From Phycisphaerales bacterium (GTDB lineage: Bacteria; Planctomycetota; Phycisphaerae; Phycisphaerales; UBA1924), in contig JAGQOH010000002.1 of assembly GCA_020427635.1 (NCBI GenBank), forward strand, positions 44,445 to 108,444: a stretch of DNA of 64,000 nt. The letters run 5' to 3'. Shown one piece after another: positions 39,209-48,155 of this stretch; the stretch's first letter is position 1; every line of letters starts with the position of its first letter. The position numbers and the translations under genes are program-made. The notes under the pieces were generated by a model. That model did no database searches, was not told where the DNA came from, and saw nothing but the letters and a program-made list of their open reading frames with translations.

Positions 39209-39214
39209 TATCCT
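39209..39214 (+). promoter_or_regulatory. -10 box TATCCT of the zinc-ribbon gene (leaderless type)
   Basis: TTGGAA (39187-39192), 16 bp spacer, TATCCT, then 7 nt to the ATG at 39222. It is one of the best-formed leaderless promoters here. Confidence 0.5.
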
Positions 39215-39221
39215 AGCCCCC

Positions 39222-39575
39222 ATGGCCGTTCGGAGCCTGCGGAGAGAGACTGGACTGCACGTTCGTCGCTGCCTGCGTTGCGGGTACGCTGGCGAAGAGA
39301 TGCAACTGTCGAACGACGATCGTCGTTCTGCGGAGATGCCGCCGCTTGTCTGTCCCAATTGCTGCGAAGACCTCTACGCGCGTCCGCCGCGATCCTATGC
39401 AGAGCTTGAAGGCATCTGCGATCTCGATCTGGCGCGCGATGAAATTCGCATCGCTGCGCGAAAGTGGGCGCGTCGCGCACACCGCACCGAGTGGGCAATC
39501 CTCGCCACGTTGCTCCTCTCCGCCGCCGCCCTGTTGATCTGGCAATTTGCCGACATGCAGAACATGTCCTGGTAA
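39222..39575 (+). CDS. Small zinc-ribbon protein with a C-terminal membrane anchor
   Basis: 117 aa. Two Cys pairs (CLRCGY at about 17 and CPNCCEDLY at about 44) form a likely zinc ribbon. A conserved-looking RPPRSYAELEG follows. A C-terminal hydrophobic helix (AILATLLLSAAALLIWQFA) anchors it with the ribbon in the cytosol. Function unknown. The ATG at 39222 is fixed by the upstream promoter; the longer open frame is a shadow of the gene on the other strand. Confidence 0.7.
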   Translation: MAVRSLRRETGLHVRRCLRCGYAGEEMQLSNDDRRSAEMPPLVCPNCCEDLYARPPRSYAELEGICDLDLARDEIRIAARKWARRAHRTEWAILATLLLSAAALLIWQFADMQNMSW

Positions 39576-39640
39576 TCCAACCCAAAGCCGTCCGCCACCC
39601 TGTGCTACGCTGTTCCCATTGACACACAGAGGGGGCTGCG

Positions 39641-41092
39641 ATGGCGACAACAACTACATCCATGGACCAGGTGTTGGAGCGCGTGAGGGCGAACGAACAG
39701 GCGGGCATCCAACGCCTGCTTGACTGGCTGCGCATCCCGTCGGTTTCGACCGACCAGGCATTCAAGGGCGACGTGCGCAAAGCCGCGCAATGGTGCGCCG
39801 ATCGCCTCAAGGAAGCGGGCATCGATGCCTCGCTGAAAGAAACCGGCACGAAAGACAAGCCGGGCCACCCGATCGTCTGGGCGCAACACCCCGGTCCCAA
39901 GGGCTACACGGGCCCACACATTCTGTTCTACGGCCACTACGACGTGCAGCCACCCGACCCGCTCAACCTCTGGAAGAGCCCGCCCTTCGAACCAGTCATC
40001 CTCCCTGCAGATGGCAAAGGCGATGTGCCGCAGGAGCGCATCGTCGCGCGCGGCGCCGTCGACGACAAAGGCCAAGTCGCGACCTTCCTCGAAGCGGCGC
40101 GCGCATGGCACGAAACCGCCAACGAAATCCCGTGCAAGATGACCATCATCATCGAAGGCGAAGAGGAATCAGGCAGCGCCAACCTCGAACGCTTCTGTAA
40201 CGAAAACAAGAGCGCGCTCGAACAGTGTGACATCTGCGTCATCTCCGACACCGGCATGCTTGGGCGCGGCAAACCCGCCATTACCTCAGGCGTCCGCGGC
40301 CTCGCCTACACCGAAATCAAGCTCCACGCCGCCGATCAGGACCTCCACTCAGGCATGTGGGGCGGCCGCTGCCCCAACCCGATCAACGAACTCGCCAAGG
40401 TGATCGCGCAGCTCTGGGACAAGGATCGCCGCGTCACGATTCCGGGCTTCTATGACGATGTGCAGGATGTGCCGCAGGCCGATCGCGATGCCTGGGCGCC
40501 CATCGCCCGCGACTATCCCAAGATGCTCGAGAAAATCGGCATGGGAAGCGACGCCAATGTCGGTGAGAAAGGCTTCAACGCGCTCGAGCGCGAGTGGATC
40601 CGCCCGACCTGCGATTGCAACGGCATCTACGGCGGCTACATGGGCGAAGGCGCGAAAACCGTCATCCCCGCATGGGCCGGCGCCAAGGTCAGCTTCCGCC
40701 TCGTCGCCAATCAAGACCCCGCGAAGATCACCAAGCTCTTCCGCACATGGCTCGACGATCACACCCCGCCCGGCTGCCGCTGGGAATTCCACGATCACGG
40801 CGGCGGCTTCCCAGGCAACGTCGCAAGTCAATCCCCCTACATGCAGGCCGCAATGCGCGCACTTGGCACAGCGGGCGGCGGCGCTGATCCCGCCATCATC
40901 CGCACGGGCGGCTCCATCCCCGTCGTTGGCATGCTCAAGGGCGACTTCGGATTGGACACGCTCCTCGTCGGCTTTGGCCTCGATGACGATCGCGTGCACT
41001 CTCCCAACGAGAAGTTCGAGCTCGACTGCTATCGCCTCGGTTGTCGCACCCACGTCGCGCTCATGGATGAACTCGCGCGGATGAAGCCCTAA
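39641..41092 (+). CDS. M20 family dipeptidase/metallopeptidase
   Basis: 483 aa di-zinc exopeptidase of the ArgE/DapE/CNDP-type group. Metal ligands and catalytic residues are in LFYGHYDVQP (His, Asp), RGAVDDKGQ (bridging Asp), IEGEEESGSANL (Glu-Glu), ISDTGM (Asp) and DDRVHSPNEKF (His). The lid/dimerisation domain (about 210-390) includes HSGMWGG. Cytosolic: no signal peptide. The ATG at 39641 follows a GAGGGGG stretch. A TACGCT box lies at about 39604. The product of cleavage is probably dipeptides or acyl-amino acids. Confidence 0.9.
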   Translation: MATTTTSMDQVLERVRANEQAGIQRLLDWLRIPSVSTDQAFKGDVRKAAQWCADRLKEAGIDASLKETGTKDKPGHPIVWAQHPGPKGYTGPHILFYGHYDVQPPDPLNLWKSPPFEPVILPADGKGDVPQERIVARGAVDDKGQVATFLEAARAWHETANEIPCKMTIIIEGEEESGSANLERFCNENKSALEQCDICVISDTGMLGRGKPAITSGVRGLAYTEIKLHAADQDLHSGMWGGRCPNPINELAKVIAQLWDKDRRVTIPGFYDDVQDVPQADRDAWAPIARDYPKMLEKIGMGSDANVGEKGFNALEREWIRPTCDCNGIYGGYMGEGAKTVIPAWAGAKVSFRLVANQDPAKITKLFRTWLDDHTPPGCRWEFHDHGGGFPGNVASQSPYMQAAMRALGTAGGGADPAIIRTGGSIPVVGMLKGDFGLDTLLVGFGLDDDRVHSPNEKFELDCYRLGCRTHVALMDELARMKP

Positions 41093-41583
41093 AGCGGCGA
41101 CCGGTTCACGTCATCGCCCGCCGAAGTCTGTTCCCACCGCGCCGACACAACCCGCGCCTCCCCGCCGACGCGCACCACGCCGATCGGCTCGTCCGTGTTC
41201 GCCATGAACGCAACGAGCTGTTCATCATTGACGCGCAACGCTGACATATCGCGCGTCCGCACGCGCTCGATCCTCGACCCGTCCGCCGTCACCCGAACGC
41301 GATCGAGAATCGCCGGATCAGTGCGCACATAATCGACCGCAGTAGGCATCGTTGGAGTTGTTGGCGGCGAGATGGCAATCGGCGGCGACGTTGGCCCCGA
41401 CGCACGAGGCAAACTCATCCACGCAACAAGCAACCCCGCGCCAATCGTCAGCACGACCGCGACACCGGTACCGATGCCCTTGCCCACCGCGCGACGCCGC
41501 TTGGTGCGCTCCAGCTCGCACAGCAATTCGCACAAAATCTCTTGTTTGCGAAGCTCAGAGGACACCGCGCCCTCCCGTCTCAT
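41089..41583 (-). CDS. Putative membrane anti-sigma-like partner of the ECF sigma factor
   Basis: 164 aa with a short cytosolic N-terminus (SELRKQEILCELLCELERTKRRR), one membrane helix (VGKGIGTGVAVVLTIGAGLL) and a periplasmic Pro-rich stalk followed by a small domain (ILDRVRVTADGSRIERVRTRD). Its start overlaps the 3' end of the sigma gene by up to 29 bp; a GTG at 41565 is an alternative start. The topology and position suggest an anti-sigma factor, but no ZAS or FecR signature is visible, so this is inference from context. Confidence 0.55.
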   Translation of the reverse strand: MRREGAVSSELRKQEILCELLCELERTKRRRAVGKGIGTGVAVVLTIGAGLLVAWMSLPRASGPTSPPIAISPPTTPTMPTAVDYVRTDPAILDRVRVTADGSRIERVRTRDMSALRVNDEQLVAFMANTDEPIGVVRVGGEARVVSARWEQTSAGDDVNRSPL

Positions 41584-42130
41584 TGAACGCCCGTCGCGCC
41601 CGCTCGCGCAACGCCTCCATCGCCCGATACACCCGCCCGCGCGCGCTGCCGCTGGTCAAGTCCTCCATCGCCTTCCCGTCGCGATGCCGCGCCATCACCC
41701 GCCGCGCAACACCCGCATCCATCTCCGCCAACTCTCGCGCGAGCCAATCAAGCTGCTCCTTCGTTTCCACATCCGATGATGCCGCGCGAGCCGCGTCGCC
41801 CTCGACGCGGCCCTCCTCCCGCCGCGCACGCCGAATATCCCGCCGCAGCGCGTCATACGCCGTCGTCACCGTCGCCCGATCCAGCCACGCGTGCAGCGCC
41901 GCCTCGCTCTCCAGAATGGGCAATCGCTTGATCACCTTCACAAACACCTCTTGCACAACATCGAGGCAAAACTGCTCATCGCGCTTCGTGCAACGCTTCG
42001 CGCGGGCCAGCAGCCGATCAAACGTCGCCTCATACAAGCGCGTAAACGCCGCGGCGTCGCCGGCGCGAATCGCTCGGCATGACACCGCGGTCGTGGGGCC
42101 TTGCTGACTGTCCTGGACGCCACGCGCCAT
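41555..42130 (-). CDS. ECF-type RNA polymerase sigma factor
   Basis: 191 aa. Region 2 is recognisable as AFTRLYEATFDRLLARAKR...DVVQEVFVKVIKRLPILESEAALHAWLDRATVTTAYDALRR, with the core-binding and -10-melting residues. Region 4 is short and divergent (LAEMDAGVARRVMARHRDGKAMEDLTSGSARGRVYRAMEALRERAR). It lies 9 bp after the STN-like gene and overlaps the membrane partner, forming a three-gene operon. The target regulon is not visible. Confidence 0.85.
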   Translation of the reverse strand: MARGVQDSQQGPTTAVSCRAIRAGDAAAFTRLYEATFDRLLARAKRCTKRDEQFCLDVVQEVFVKVIKRLPILESEAALHAWLDRATVTTAYDALRRDIRRARREEGRVEGDAARAASSDVETKEQLDWLARELAEMDAGVARRVMARHRDGKAMEDLTSGSARGRVYRAMEALRERARRAFNETGGRGVL

Positions 42131-42139
42131 GCTCCAGTC

Positions 42140-42919
42140 TTACCGCGCCGAGCCGGTTCGTGCGGCTTCCAGTTGGACGATGTGCTGCTCGAGTTGCCGC
42201 ACTCTCTGATTGGCCTCGTCCAACTGCCACCTCAGTTGTGCAATTTCTTCGTTGTCGCGCGCCTTGGCCGCAGCGCGAACCGATCCCTTGGCGGAATCCA
42301 GCGTTTGATCGACCAGCTGCAATGCATACCGACTGCCTTGCGCAAAGAGCACTCTGGTTTCATCGTGATATCGAAGCTTCGCCTGCGCGCCTTGCAAATC
42401 AAGGCCCGCCTGCACCGCCGACAGCAGCGCATCCGCCGAGAGGCCATCGCCGATGACCTCAGCGAGAGGCCATGTCCGTGTTTGGGGAAGATCCTCTCCG
42501 AAGACCGGGTCGGAAACTGCGACAACAATCCACGTTTGACCTTCCGACTCCACCTTCACCCGCTGGCTCTGCACATACTTCGCGATCTGCACCGCTTCAC
42601 CGAAGGGAACATTCGTCAGCTTCACGGCAGGCATTTGCACCGACCCGGCGCCAGGCATGATCACCACAACACGCTGCCCCAGCGCCTTCTGCAGCGCGTC
42701 GTAGTATTGCTGTGTCGTCCCACCCGCGAAGTCGACACTGACGAGTTTCTGCGCGGGGTGGTCGCTGGTTGGTCTCGCGTTCTCGAGGAACTCCGGCAAC
42801 TTGGGTTGCGAACTCGATTGTGCGACAACCGGCGCTCCTCCGAGCATCACCCCGCCAACCATGGCGATGGCAATCGTCGTGGTGGCAAACAGCGAGTTCC
42901 GAAACGAGCGTCCAAACAT
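42140..42919 (-). CDS. Secreted STN/secretin-N-like domain protein with C-terminal coiled coil
   Basis: 259 aa. A signal peptide (SLFATTTIAIAMVGGVMLGGAPVVA) is followed by a beta-alpha-beta unit (KLVSVDFAGGTTQQYYDALQKALGQRVVVIM...VPFGEAVQIAKYV...WIVVAV) that resembles STN domains of secretins and TonB-dependent transducers. The C-terminus is a coiled coil (DNEEIAQLRWQLDEANQRVRQLEQ). AGGAGGA precedes the ATG. It is the first gene of the operon with the ECF sigma factor, suggesting it may sense or relay a periplasmic signal. Confidence 0.6.
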   Translation of the reverse strand: MFGRSFRNSLFATTTIAIAMVGGVMLGGAPVVAQSSSQPKLPEFLENARPTSDHPAQKLVSVDFAGGTTQQYYDALQKALGQRVVVIMPGAGSVQMPAVKLTNVPFGEAVQIAKYVQSQRVKVESEGQTWIVVAVSDPVFGEDLPQTRTWPLAEVIGDGLSADALLSAVQAGLDLQGAQAKLRYHDETRVLFAQGSRYALQLVDQTLDSAKGSVRAAAKARDNEEIAQLRWQLDEANQRVRQLEQHIVQLEAARTGSAR

Positions 42920-43035
42920 GATCTGTCCTCCTTAGGGTGTCTACGGACAAGACGCCACCCCCGCCCGCCGCGCGCGCCATTTCTCGAAAAAGCCTTCATG
43001 CCCAGTCCTCAGTGCACAGGTGCCTTCCCGCCCGC

Positions 43036-43041
43036 TACACT
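43036..43041 (+). promoter_or_regulatory. -10 box TACACT of prfB (leaderless type)
   Basis: TACACT ends 6 nt before the ATG at 43048. Confidence 0.45.
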
Positions 43042-43047
43042 CCCCCC

Positions 43048-44185
43048 ATGCACTACGACTCGCACCAGTCCATCATTGACGACCTCGAGGCGCGCATCTT
43101 GACCATGCGCGACTCTCTTTAACTACGACGCCAAACTTGCACGCGTCGCCGAGCTCGAAGCCAAAATGGGCGAGGCGAACTTCTGGGACAATCAAGACTC
43201 GGCTCAGGCGGTGGTCGCGGATATGAAACGCGTCAAGGCCCAGGTCGTCCCCCTGACCGAGGTGATCGAAGGCTTCGAAAACGCCACCCTCGCCTACCAG
43301 ATGTCCAAAGAAGAGGGCGACAAGGAACTGCTCGCCGAGGCCGACGAAACGCTCTTTGGCCTCGAAGCCAAAATGAGCAAGGTCGAACTCCTTTCGCTCC
43401 TCTCAGGCAAGCACGACCATCGCAACTGCTACGTCACCATCTCCGCGGGCGATGGCGGCACCGAAGCCAACGACTGGTGCGACATGCTCGCTCGCATGTT
43501 CATCATGTTCTTCGAAAAGCACCACCCTGAGTGGAAGATCGAGGAAATCGAGCGCTCGCACGGCACCGAAGTCGGGCTCGACTCCGTCACCTTCCACGTC
43601 ACGGGTCCATTCGCATTCGGCTATCTCAAGTGCGAACGCGGCACCCATCGCCTCGCGCGCGTCTCACCCTTCAACGCGCAGGGCAAGCGCCAAACCAGCT
43701 TCGCCACCGTCGATGTCACCCCTGAGTTCGAAGACACGACCGTCGAGATCCCCGACAAGGATCTCGAAATCACCGCCTTCGCGCGCTCCTCCGGCCCGGG
43801 CGGGCAGAACGTCAACAAGGTCGCCTCCGCCATTCGCCTCGTCCACAAGCCCACGGGCATCATGGTCGTGAGTTCGACCTATCGCGATCAGCCGCAGAAC
43901 AAGAAGCAGTGCCTCTCGATCCTCCAAGCCAAGCTCGAAGAAATCGAAGAGGCGCGCCGCGCCGCCGAACTCAGCAAAGCCACAGGCGGCGCCGTTGATC
44001 GCGGCTGGGGCACCCAAATCCGCAGCTACGTCTTCTACGACAACCGCGTGAAGGACCACCGCACCGGGCACGAGTCGGGCAACCCGACCACCGTCCTCGC
44101 AGGCGACCTGGACCCCTTCATCGACGCCGAACTCAAGCGCCGCCGACGCGAGCAGGCCGACGCCGAAGCCGCCCGGGCCGGATAG
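43048..44185 (+). CDS. prfB: Peptide chain release factor 2, expressed by programmed +1 frameshift
   Basis: RF2 ends translation at UGA and UAA. The first 24 codons (43048-43119) end at CTT followed by TAA (43120-43122); shifting +1 at CTTTAAC continues with AAC TAC GAC at 43121, giving the normal LNYDAKLARVAELEAKM sequence and a product of about 378 aa. The codon-recognition motif SPF is in RLARVSPFNAQGKRQ and the catalytic GGQ in SSGPGGQNVNKVASA. In most prfB genes the stop is UGA and an AGGGGG element precedes it; here the stop is UAA and no such element is seen. An ordinary null frameshift is unlikely because the CTT-stop-C context is exactly conserved. Confidence 0.9.
43117..43123 (+). 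promoter_or_regulatory. Programmed +1 frameshift site of prfB with UAA
   Basis: CTTTAAC: the peptidyl-tRNA on CTT can slip to TTT, after which AAC is read. RF2 itself recognises UAA, so autoregulation still works, but RF1 would also compete at this codon. Confidence 0.75.
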
Positions 44186-44218
44186 CCCCCAACCCCCTTT
44201 CGATTGCGGGAACGCTTC

Positions 44219-44232
44219 GGGATTGCAATCCC
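44219..44232. repeat. 14 bp perfect palindrome downstream of prfB
   Basis: GGGATTGCAATCCC, 34 bp after the prfB stop. No T-tract follows, so an operator or protein-binding site is as likely as a terminator. Confidence 0.4.
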
Positions 44233-44277
44233 TCGATCCTGAGCCAAGAAAACGGCAGTCCTGATCTCCCAAAGACC

Positions 44278-44330
44278 TTGACGGAGGCAGAAAGTTAGCC
44301 GATACTATCTTGTGGCTAGTGAACGCTAAC
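44278..44330 (+). promoter_or_regulatory. Promoter with flanking inverted repeat upstream of the DUF2339 gene
   Basis: TTGACG (44278-44283), 17 bp, GATACT (44301-44306). GTTAGC (44294-44299) and GCTAAC (44325-44330) form an inverted repeat surrounding the -10 region and the predicted start at about 44313, a plausible operator. Confidence 0.4.
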
Positions 44331-44352
44331 ACAGATCGCCGGGAGGCCCGTC

Positions 44353-46698
44353 ATGCCCTTCGACTCCAAGGAGATCCTCGCTCGCCTCGACGCCCTGCAC
44401 CGCCGCGTCGCCGCATTGGAGCACCGCCTGGCGAAGCTGACAGAGAGCCCCGCGCAAGCGCAATCCCTCGAGGCGCCCAGGCCCACGCCCGAGCCCCCGC
44501 GCACTGTCGACCCGCCTCCCACCGATCTGCCACCTGCAGCCATTGAAACAGCGCCAAGACCGGACGCCGCCGCTGCCCGAGCTGCGCACAAACGTGCCGC
44601 ACTCGAGCGCGCATTCACCAAACCTCCCGAGCCTGCAACCAGTGCGCCCTTCAGCGTCGAGCGCCTCGTCGGCGGGCGCGTCTTTGGCGTCGTCGGCGCC
44701 TTCGTCATCGTCATTGGCGTTGCGCTGGGCCTCAAGCTCGCCTGGGACGAAGGTTGGCTCGACCTCATCCCCAACAACTTCAAGTGCATCATCTCCGCGC
44801 TCTTTGGCTTCACACTCCTCGGCGCTGGCGAACTCGCGCGCCGCAAGTGGGGGGCAATCGCATCGATCGGCTGCTCAGTCGCCGGTATCGGCGTGATCTA
44901 CGCCGCCTCATACGCCGCCTACGGCGCTTTCCAACTTGTTCCGCACGAAGTCGGCTTCGTGCTCCTCGCCGCGAGTGCTGCCCTCGGCGTTGTCGTCGGC
45001 GCACGCGCCAAACTCGCCTCCGTCGCCGCACTCTCGCTCGTCGCAGGTTACGCCGTGCCCCTCTTCTTCCTGAACGTCGAACAATCACCGATCGTGTTGC
45101 CTACATATCTCCTCGCACTGCTCACATGTGGCCTGGCCCTCTCAGCGTGGCGCGGCGGGCGCTTCCAATTTCTGCGCACACTGTGCTGGTGGTTCACCAT
45201 CTTCTTTGGCGCCGCCGCCGCACTCGCCGCGATCAAAACGCCCTACATCAGCCTCACGTTCCTCGCCGCCGCGTGGTTCCTTGTGCATGCCGAACTCACC
45301 GCAAGCGCCTCGAAGTCGCGCCTCACGCCGATGCGCCTCAGCCTCGAGGCAAAAAACGCCCTCGCCTGGCGCGCAATGCGCCCCCTCATGTGCTCCTTTG
45401 GCACGACCGCCTGGGCCACGTTCCTCGCGGCAGTCACGCTCGATCACGCCGGTTACATCGTGTGGCATGCGCCCGCCGCCGCATTCTTCATCACCGCGCT
45501 CGCCGCCCTCACCTTTGGCAGCCACATGCGCGTCCTGCGCGACGCCCCGACAACCGACCTTGAACGCCTCGCCGCCATCTTCGTCATGCAAGCCGGCGCA
45601 CTGCTCATCAGTGCCATCGCCCTCGCACTCACAGGCCAACTTGAAGTCGTCGCCTGGCTCGCCATGGGCGTCGCCGCCGCACTCGCCGGCAAGTGGATGC
45701 GCGCCCGCGCCCTCGTCTACTACGGCATGATCGTCCTCGCCATCGCCACCACGCGACTGGTCACCTACGACTGGCTCTTCTCCGCCATCAACGCCAAAGG
45801 CTACAACCTGGGCGGCCTCGTCTTCACCACATGGACAGGCCTTGCCGCCATCACCGGCTGTTGCTGGATCACTGTGGCCTTGGTCCTCCGCGAAACGACC
45901 AACGCGGGCCGACGCGCCCTCGCCATCTTCGCCGCATCGCTTGGCGTCGCGCTTTGCTTCGGCTCCCTGCTCCACAACGACGTCATAGTCCTCGCTCTCT
46001 CGATCGCCTGGCTCTTCATGAGCTTCATCCTCTTCGGCGCAGGTTTGCTCCTGCGCGGCGTCGCCCTCGATCGACTCGCCCTCGCCGGCACCGCGCTCGC
46101 CGCCGGTGCATGGGCCCTTGCCCATCCCTTCTCCTCTTGGGCATCATCAGACGCTGCGCTCCTTGCCCATCCCGGCTTGTGGCACGCGCTGTTCATCGTT
46201 GCCGGCGCAGCAGTCATGGCATCCGTCCTCATCCGCCGCCGCATCGAGGCTGACGCCATCGTCGCCGCAATCGCGTTCTGCTTCGCGGGCCTGCTCGCAC
46301 TCGCATCAACCAGCCTTGAGGTCGCGCGCGTCGCCGAAGTCATGACCGATGAACAGACTTCCCGCCGCGCCGCAGTCTCGATCTGGTGGGGCCTCTGCGC
46401 CGTGGCGCTGCTTGTCACCGGTTTCTGGCGGCGATGGGCGCCCGTGCGCCATGTCGGCCTCGGGCTCCTCGCGCTTGCCACCGCAAAAGCAGTCGTCTTC
46501 GACCTCCAAGGCGTCGACCAGGCTTGGCGCGTCGGCAGCTTCCTCTCGCTCGGCCTGCTCATGCTGGGCGTTGGCCTCGCCTACGCGCGCCTCTCCGCCC
46601 GGATTGCGCTATCGGGTCGCAGCCCCACGGGTGACCCCCGTGAAGAGTTTCTTCACACAATCACAACGCCCGCCGAGTACGATCACCGGAGCATCTGA
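44353..46698 (+). CDS. DUF2339 polytopic membrane protein
   Basis: 781 aa. A short coiled coil (EILARLDALHRRVAALEHRLAKL) and a Pro-rich linker precede about 20 membrane helices, starting with GGRVFGVVGAFVIVIGVALGLK, the family signature. The gene has GGGAGG about 8 nt before the ATG. Function is unknown; large many-helix proteins of this family are common in Gram-negatives. It lies 11-15 bp before the PhoX-like gene, so co-transcription is likely. Confidence 0.8.
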   Translation: MPFDSKEILARLDALHRRVAALEHRLAKLTESPAQAQSLEAPRPTPEPPRTVDPPPTDLPPAAIETAPRPDAAAARAAHKRAALERAFTKPPEPATSAPFSVERLVGGRVFGVVGAFVIVIGVALGLKLAWDEGWLDLIPNNFKCIISALFGFTLLGAGELARRKWGAIASIGCSVAGIGVIYAASYAAYGAFQLVPHEVGFVLLAASAALGVVVGARAKLASVAALSLVAGYAVPLFFLNVEQSPIVLPTYLLALLTCGLALSAWRGGRFQFLRTLCWWFTIFFGAAAALAAIKTPYISLTFLAAAWFLVHAELTASASKSRLTPMRLSLEAKNALAWRAMRPLMCSFGTTAWATFLAAVTLDHAGYIVWHAPAAAFFITALAALTFGSHMRVLRDAPTTDLERLAAIFVMQAGALLISAIALALTGQLEVVAWLAMGVAAALAGKWMRARALVYYGMIVLAIATTRLVTYDWLFSAINAKGYNLGGLVFTTWTGLAAITGCCWITVALVLRETTNAGRRALAIFAASLGVALCFGSLLHNDVIVLALSIAWLFMSFILFGAGLLLRGVALDRLALAGTALAAGAWALAHPFSSWASSDAALLAHPGLWHALFIVAGAAVMASVLIRRRIEADAIVAAIAFCFAGLLALASTSLEVARVAEVMTDEQTSRRAAVSIWWGLCAVALLVTGFWRRWAPVRHVGLGLLALATAKAVVFDLQGVDQAWRVGSFLSLGLLMLGVGLAYARLSARIALSGRSPTGDPREEFLHTITTPAEYDHRSI

Positions 46699-46712
46699 CT
46701 TGGAGGATCGTG

Positions 46713-48155
46713 ATGGACAGGCCAAATGAGGTCGTCTCGCGCCGGCTGTTTTTGGAGCAGTCGGCTGCGTGGGGAGTTGGGCTTGCTGGGTTTGGCTTGC
46801 TCGCAAGAGCCGGCTCCGCGCAGCCGTTGCTGAGCGACGCACCCAACAACGCCCTTGGCCTTGGCCCGCTTGTGCCTGATCCCACCGGCAGACTCGATCT
46901 GCCCGAAGGTTTCTCCTACACCGTGCTCTCGCGCACCGGACAACTCATGGCCGACGGGTTCCTCGTTCCAGGCCGCCCCGATGGCATGTGGGCCTTCCCC
47001 GGCCCCGACGACGACACGTGCATCCTTATCCGCAACCACGAGAACGAAAACCAGTGGCCGCACTTCAGCCCCTTTGGCAAGAACCGCGAACGCCTTGGCA
47101 AACTCAATCGTGACCTCGCCTACGACATCAGCCCAAACATGCCCTGCCTGGGCGGCACCACGACCGTCCTCTTCGACCTGAGAAACCATCGCCTCAAAGG
47201 GCAGTTCTTGAGCCTCGCCGGCACCGTGCGCAACTGCGCGGGCGGCCCTACCCCCTGGGGCACATGGATCACCTGCGAAGAGGATGCTTCGCGCCCGGGC
47301 GACAACGGATGTCGCGAGTATCACGGCTACGCATTTGAAGTGGCGCCACAAACAAATGTCGGCTTGTGCAAGGCAGAACCAATCAAGGCCATGGGACGCT
47401 TCGTGCGCGAAGCAGTTTGCGTCGATCCGCGCACCGGCATCGTCTACCAGACCGAAGACCGTGAAGATGGCTTGATCTATCGCTATGTGCCAAAGGAGCC
47501 AGGCAATCTGCTTGCCGGCGGCAAACTACAAGCGCTCGCGCTGCGCCAACAGAAGGAAGCCGACACGCGCAATTGGCCTTTCCTCCCTTCTGTCTACCGC
47601 ATTCCCGTGGGCGAACCCATCCTCGTGCAGTGGATCGATCTGACTGATCCCGATCCCAAAGAAGATGCGTTGCGCGTCAATGGTGTCAACCTCGGTGCAG
47701 CCATCTTCGCGCGAGGCGAAGGCATGGTCTGGGCCGACGATGCACAGGGCGGCGCCGCATACTTCATTTGCACACTTGGCGGCAAGTCGGGCAAGGGCCA
47801 AGTCTGGCGCTATCGACCCAGTCCTTTCGAAGGCACGACACAAGAAGAAAGCGATCCCGGCATCCTCGAGCTCTTCGCAGAGCCCAACGATCCCAACGTC
47901 ATCGACATGCCCGACAACGTTTGCGTCGCGCCATGGGGCGATCTCATGGTCTGCACAGACAACGAAGAAGGCAGTGACTACCTCGCCGGCATCACGCCCG
48001 ATGGTCACTTCTACAAGTTCGCGCACAACCGCAAGACCGACAGCGAGTTCGCGGGCGTCTGCTTCTCGCCCGATGGCTCAACGCTCTTCGTCAACTTGCA
48101 GGATGAAGGCGAGACCCTCGCCATCTGGGGGCCGTGGAAAGGCCGCAACCGCTAG
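46713..48155 (+). CDS. PhoX-like (DUF839) phosphatase with Tat signal
   Basis: 480 aa secreted protein. The N-terminus SRRLFLEQSAAWGVGLAGFGLLARAGSA is a twin-arginine signal; tatA is encoded at 38211. The mature part matches the PhoX/DUF839 beta-propeller: LPEGFSYTVLSRTG, ILIRNHENE, GGPTPWGTWITCEEDAS, VYQTEDREDGLIYRYVP, PDNVCVAPWGDLMVCTDNE and AGVCFSPDGSTLFVNLQ. PhoX enzymes are Ca/Fe alkaline phosphatases; catalysis here is inferred. GGAGG lies 6 nt before the ATG at 46713; the GTG at 46710 is an alternative. Confidence 0.85.
   Translation: MDRPNEVVSRRLFLEQSAAWGVGLAGFGLLARAGSAQPLLSDAPNNALGLGPLVPDPTGRLDLPEGFSYTVLSRTGQLMADGFLVPGRPDGMWAFPGPDDDTCILIRNHENENQWPHFSPFGKNRERLGKLNRDLAYDISPNMPCLGGTTTVLFDLRNHRLKGQFLSLAGTVRNCAGGPTPWGTWITCEEDASRPGDNGCREYHGYAFEVAPQTNVGLCKAEPIKAMGRFVREAVCVDPRTGIVYQTEDREDGLIYRYVPKEPGNLLAGGKLQALALRQQKEADTRNWPFLPSVYRIPVGEPILVQWIDLTDPDPKEDALRVNGVNLGAAIFARGEGMVWADDAQGGAAYFICTLGGKSGKGQVWRYRPSPFEGTTQEESDPGILELFAEPNDPNVIDMPDNVCVAPWGDLMVCTDNEEGSDYLAGITPDGHFYKFAHNRKTDSEFAGVCFSPDGSTLFVNLQDEGETLAIWGPWKGRNR

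Noticed and set aside
43048..43122. prfB as a pseudogene broken by a stop codon
   Set aside because: The stop is at the exact position and context (CTT-stop-C, then NYDAK) of the programmed RF2 frameshift, and all catalytic motifs downstream are intact.
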